Positions 63,753-64,000 of a DNA stretch of 64,000 nucleotides are shown piece after piece; the stretch's first letter is position 1; every line of letters begins with the position of its first letter. This DNA is from Burkholderiales bacterium 67-32 (lineage in GTDB: Bacteria; Pseudomonadota; Gammaproteobacteria; Burkholderiales; Burkholderiaceae_B). The notes under the pieces were generated by a model that did not search any database, was not told the DNA's origin, and saw only the letters and a program-made list of their open reading frames with translations. The stretch lies in contig MKUP01000028.1 of assembly GCA_001898625.1 (NCBI GenBank), positions 213,881-277,880 of the forward strand, read 5' to 3'. Both the position numbers and the translations under genes were made by a program.

Positions 63753-64000
63753 TCAGGCTTCGCGTTTGATCCGGCGCAGCAGCAGGGGTAGCACCAGCGC
63801 GGCCGCGGCCAGCGCGAGCAGCGTGGCCGAGGTCGGCGTCGAGACCAGGATCATCGGATTGCCCTCGCCCACGGCCAGGGCGCGCCGCAGCTGGGTTTCC
63901 GCCATGGGCCCGAGGATCAGGCCGATCAGGACCGGCGCGATGGGGAAGTCGTAGACCCGCATGACGTAGCCCATCAGACCGATGCCGAACATCATCGCCA
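63753..64000 (-). CDS. tctA: Tripartite tricarboxylate transporter permease TctA family (3' end only)
   Basis: The last 80 or so residues of a TctA-type membrane permease: IGLMGYVMRVYDFPIAPVLIGLILGPMAETQLRRALAVG is the conserved C-terminal region. The frame is open past the window end. It is the only Ttt permease in the window and could serve the solitary Bug receptors nearby. Confidence 0.85.
   Translation of the reverse strand, partial: AMMFGIGLMGYVMRVYDFPIAPVLIGLILGPMAETQLRRALAVGEGNPMILVSTPTSATLLALAAAALVLPLLLRRIKREA

Overview
The window looks like a chromosomal segment of a high-GC betaproteobacterium of the family Alcaligenaceae, most likely Bordetella, Achromobacter or a close relative. 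This rests on gene order and content: hda–HAD–pcnB–folK, mutL–miaA, rpsU–yqeY–dnaG–rpoD, several solitary Bug-type tripartite-tricarboxylate receptors, and a prpR/prpBCD locus. The genus call is inference, because no database search was possible.

Layout. 1–3691: catabolic operon (Bug receptor, RraA-like protein, 2-hydroxyacid dehydrogenase) opposite a LysR regulator. 3756–4992: GNAT and LON-domain genes. 5162–7374: a copper-type P1B ATPase with a MerR-like dyad, apparently an insertion. 7472–10765: folK, pcnB, HAD phosphatase and hda, linked by 4-nt overlaps. 11013–20225: purM, hisC, miaA, mutL, a DedA protein, amiC, tsaE and queG. 20394–26337: Bug receptor, DUF2214 protein, TetR regulator, xerD, ybaK, plsY and tsaD. 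26485–31934: the macromolecular synthesis cluster rpsU, yqeY, dnaG, rpoD.

32104–41205 is a compact operon encoding a five-component Dpp/Opp-type ABC importer interleaved with a cupin protein, an amidase-signature hydrolase and an acetamidase/formamidase, closed by a TetR regulator. It reads as import plus hydrolysis of an unidentified amide. 41195–43504 carries a LysR gene and glutaryl-CoA dehydrogenase. 43508–49514 is the 2-methylcitrate cycle: PrpR opposite prpBCD, with a canonical sigma-54 promoter. A CAU-anticodon tRNA at 49560–49638 is followed by a decayed accessory patch (to about 52371) with a truncated phage integrase, a small gene broken or recoded at an A7 run, small membrane proteins and a NYN–LOTUS protein.

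52362–64000: DUF4287 protein, EAL phosphodiesterase with a degenerate GGDEF domain, DUF1028/Bug/GntR cluster opposite a ketopantoate-reductase-like gene, class A beta-lactamase, a split chromate transporter, alpha/beta hydrolase, another Bug receptor, a DUF2238 membrane protein and the 3' end of a tctA-type permease.

A GC-rich interspersed repeat of about 80 bp, made of three short hairpins, occurs at least seven times, always between genes. It supplies or abuts the stop codons of hisC, plsY, amiC and the DUF2214 gene, and it probably provides the ribosome-binding site of prpD. No CRISPR array, complete insertion sequence, prophage or rRNA was seen.
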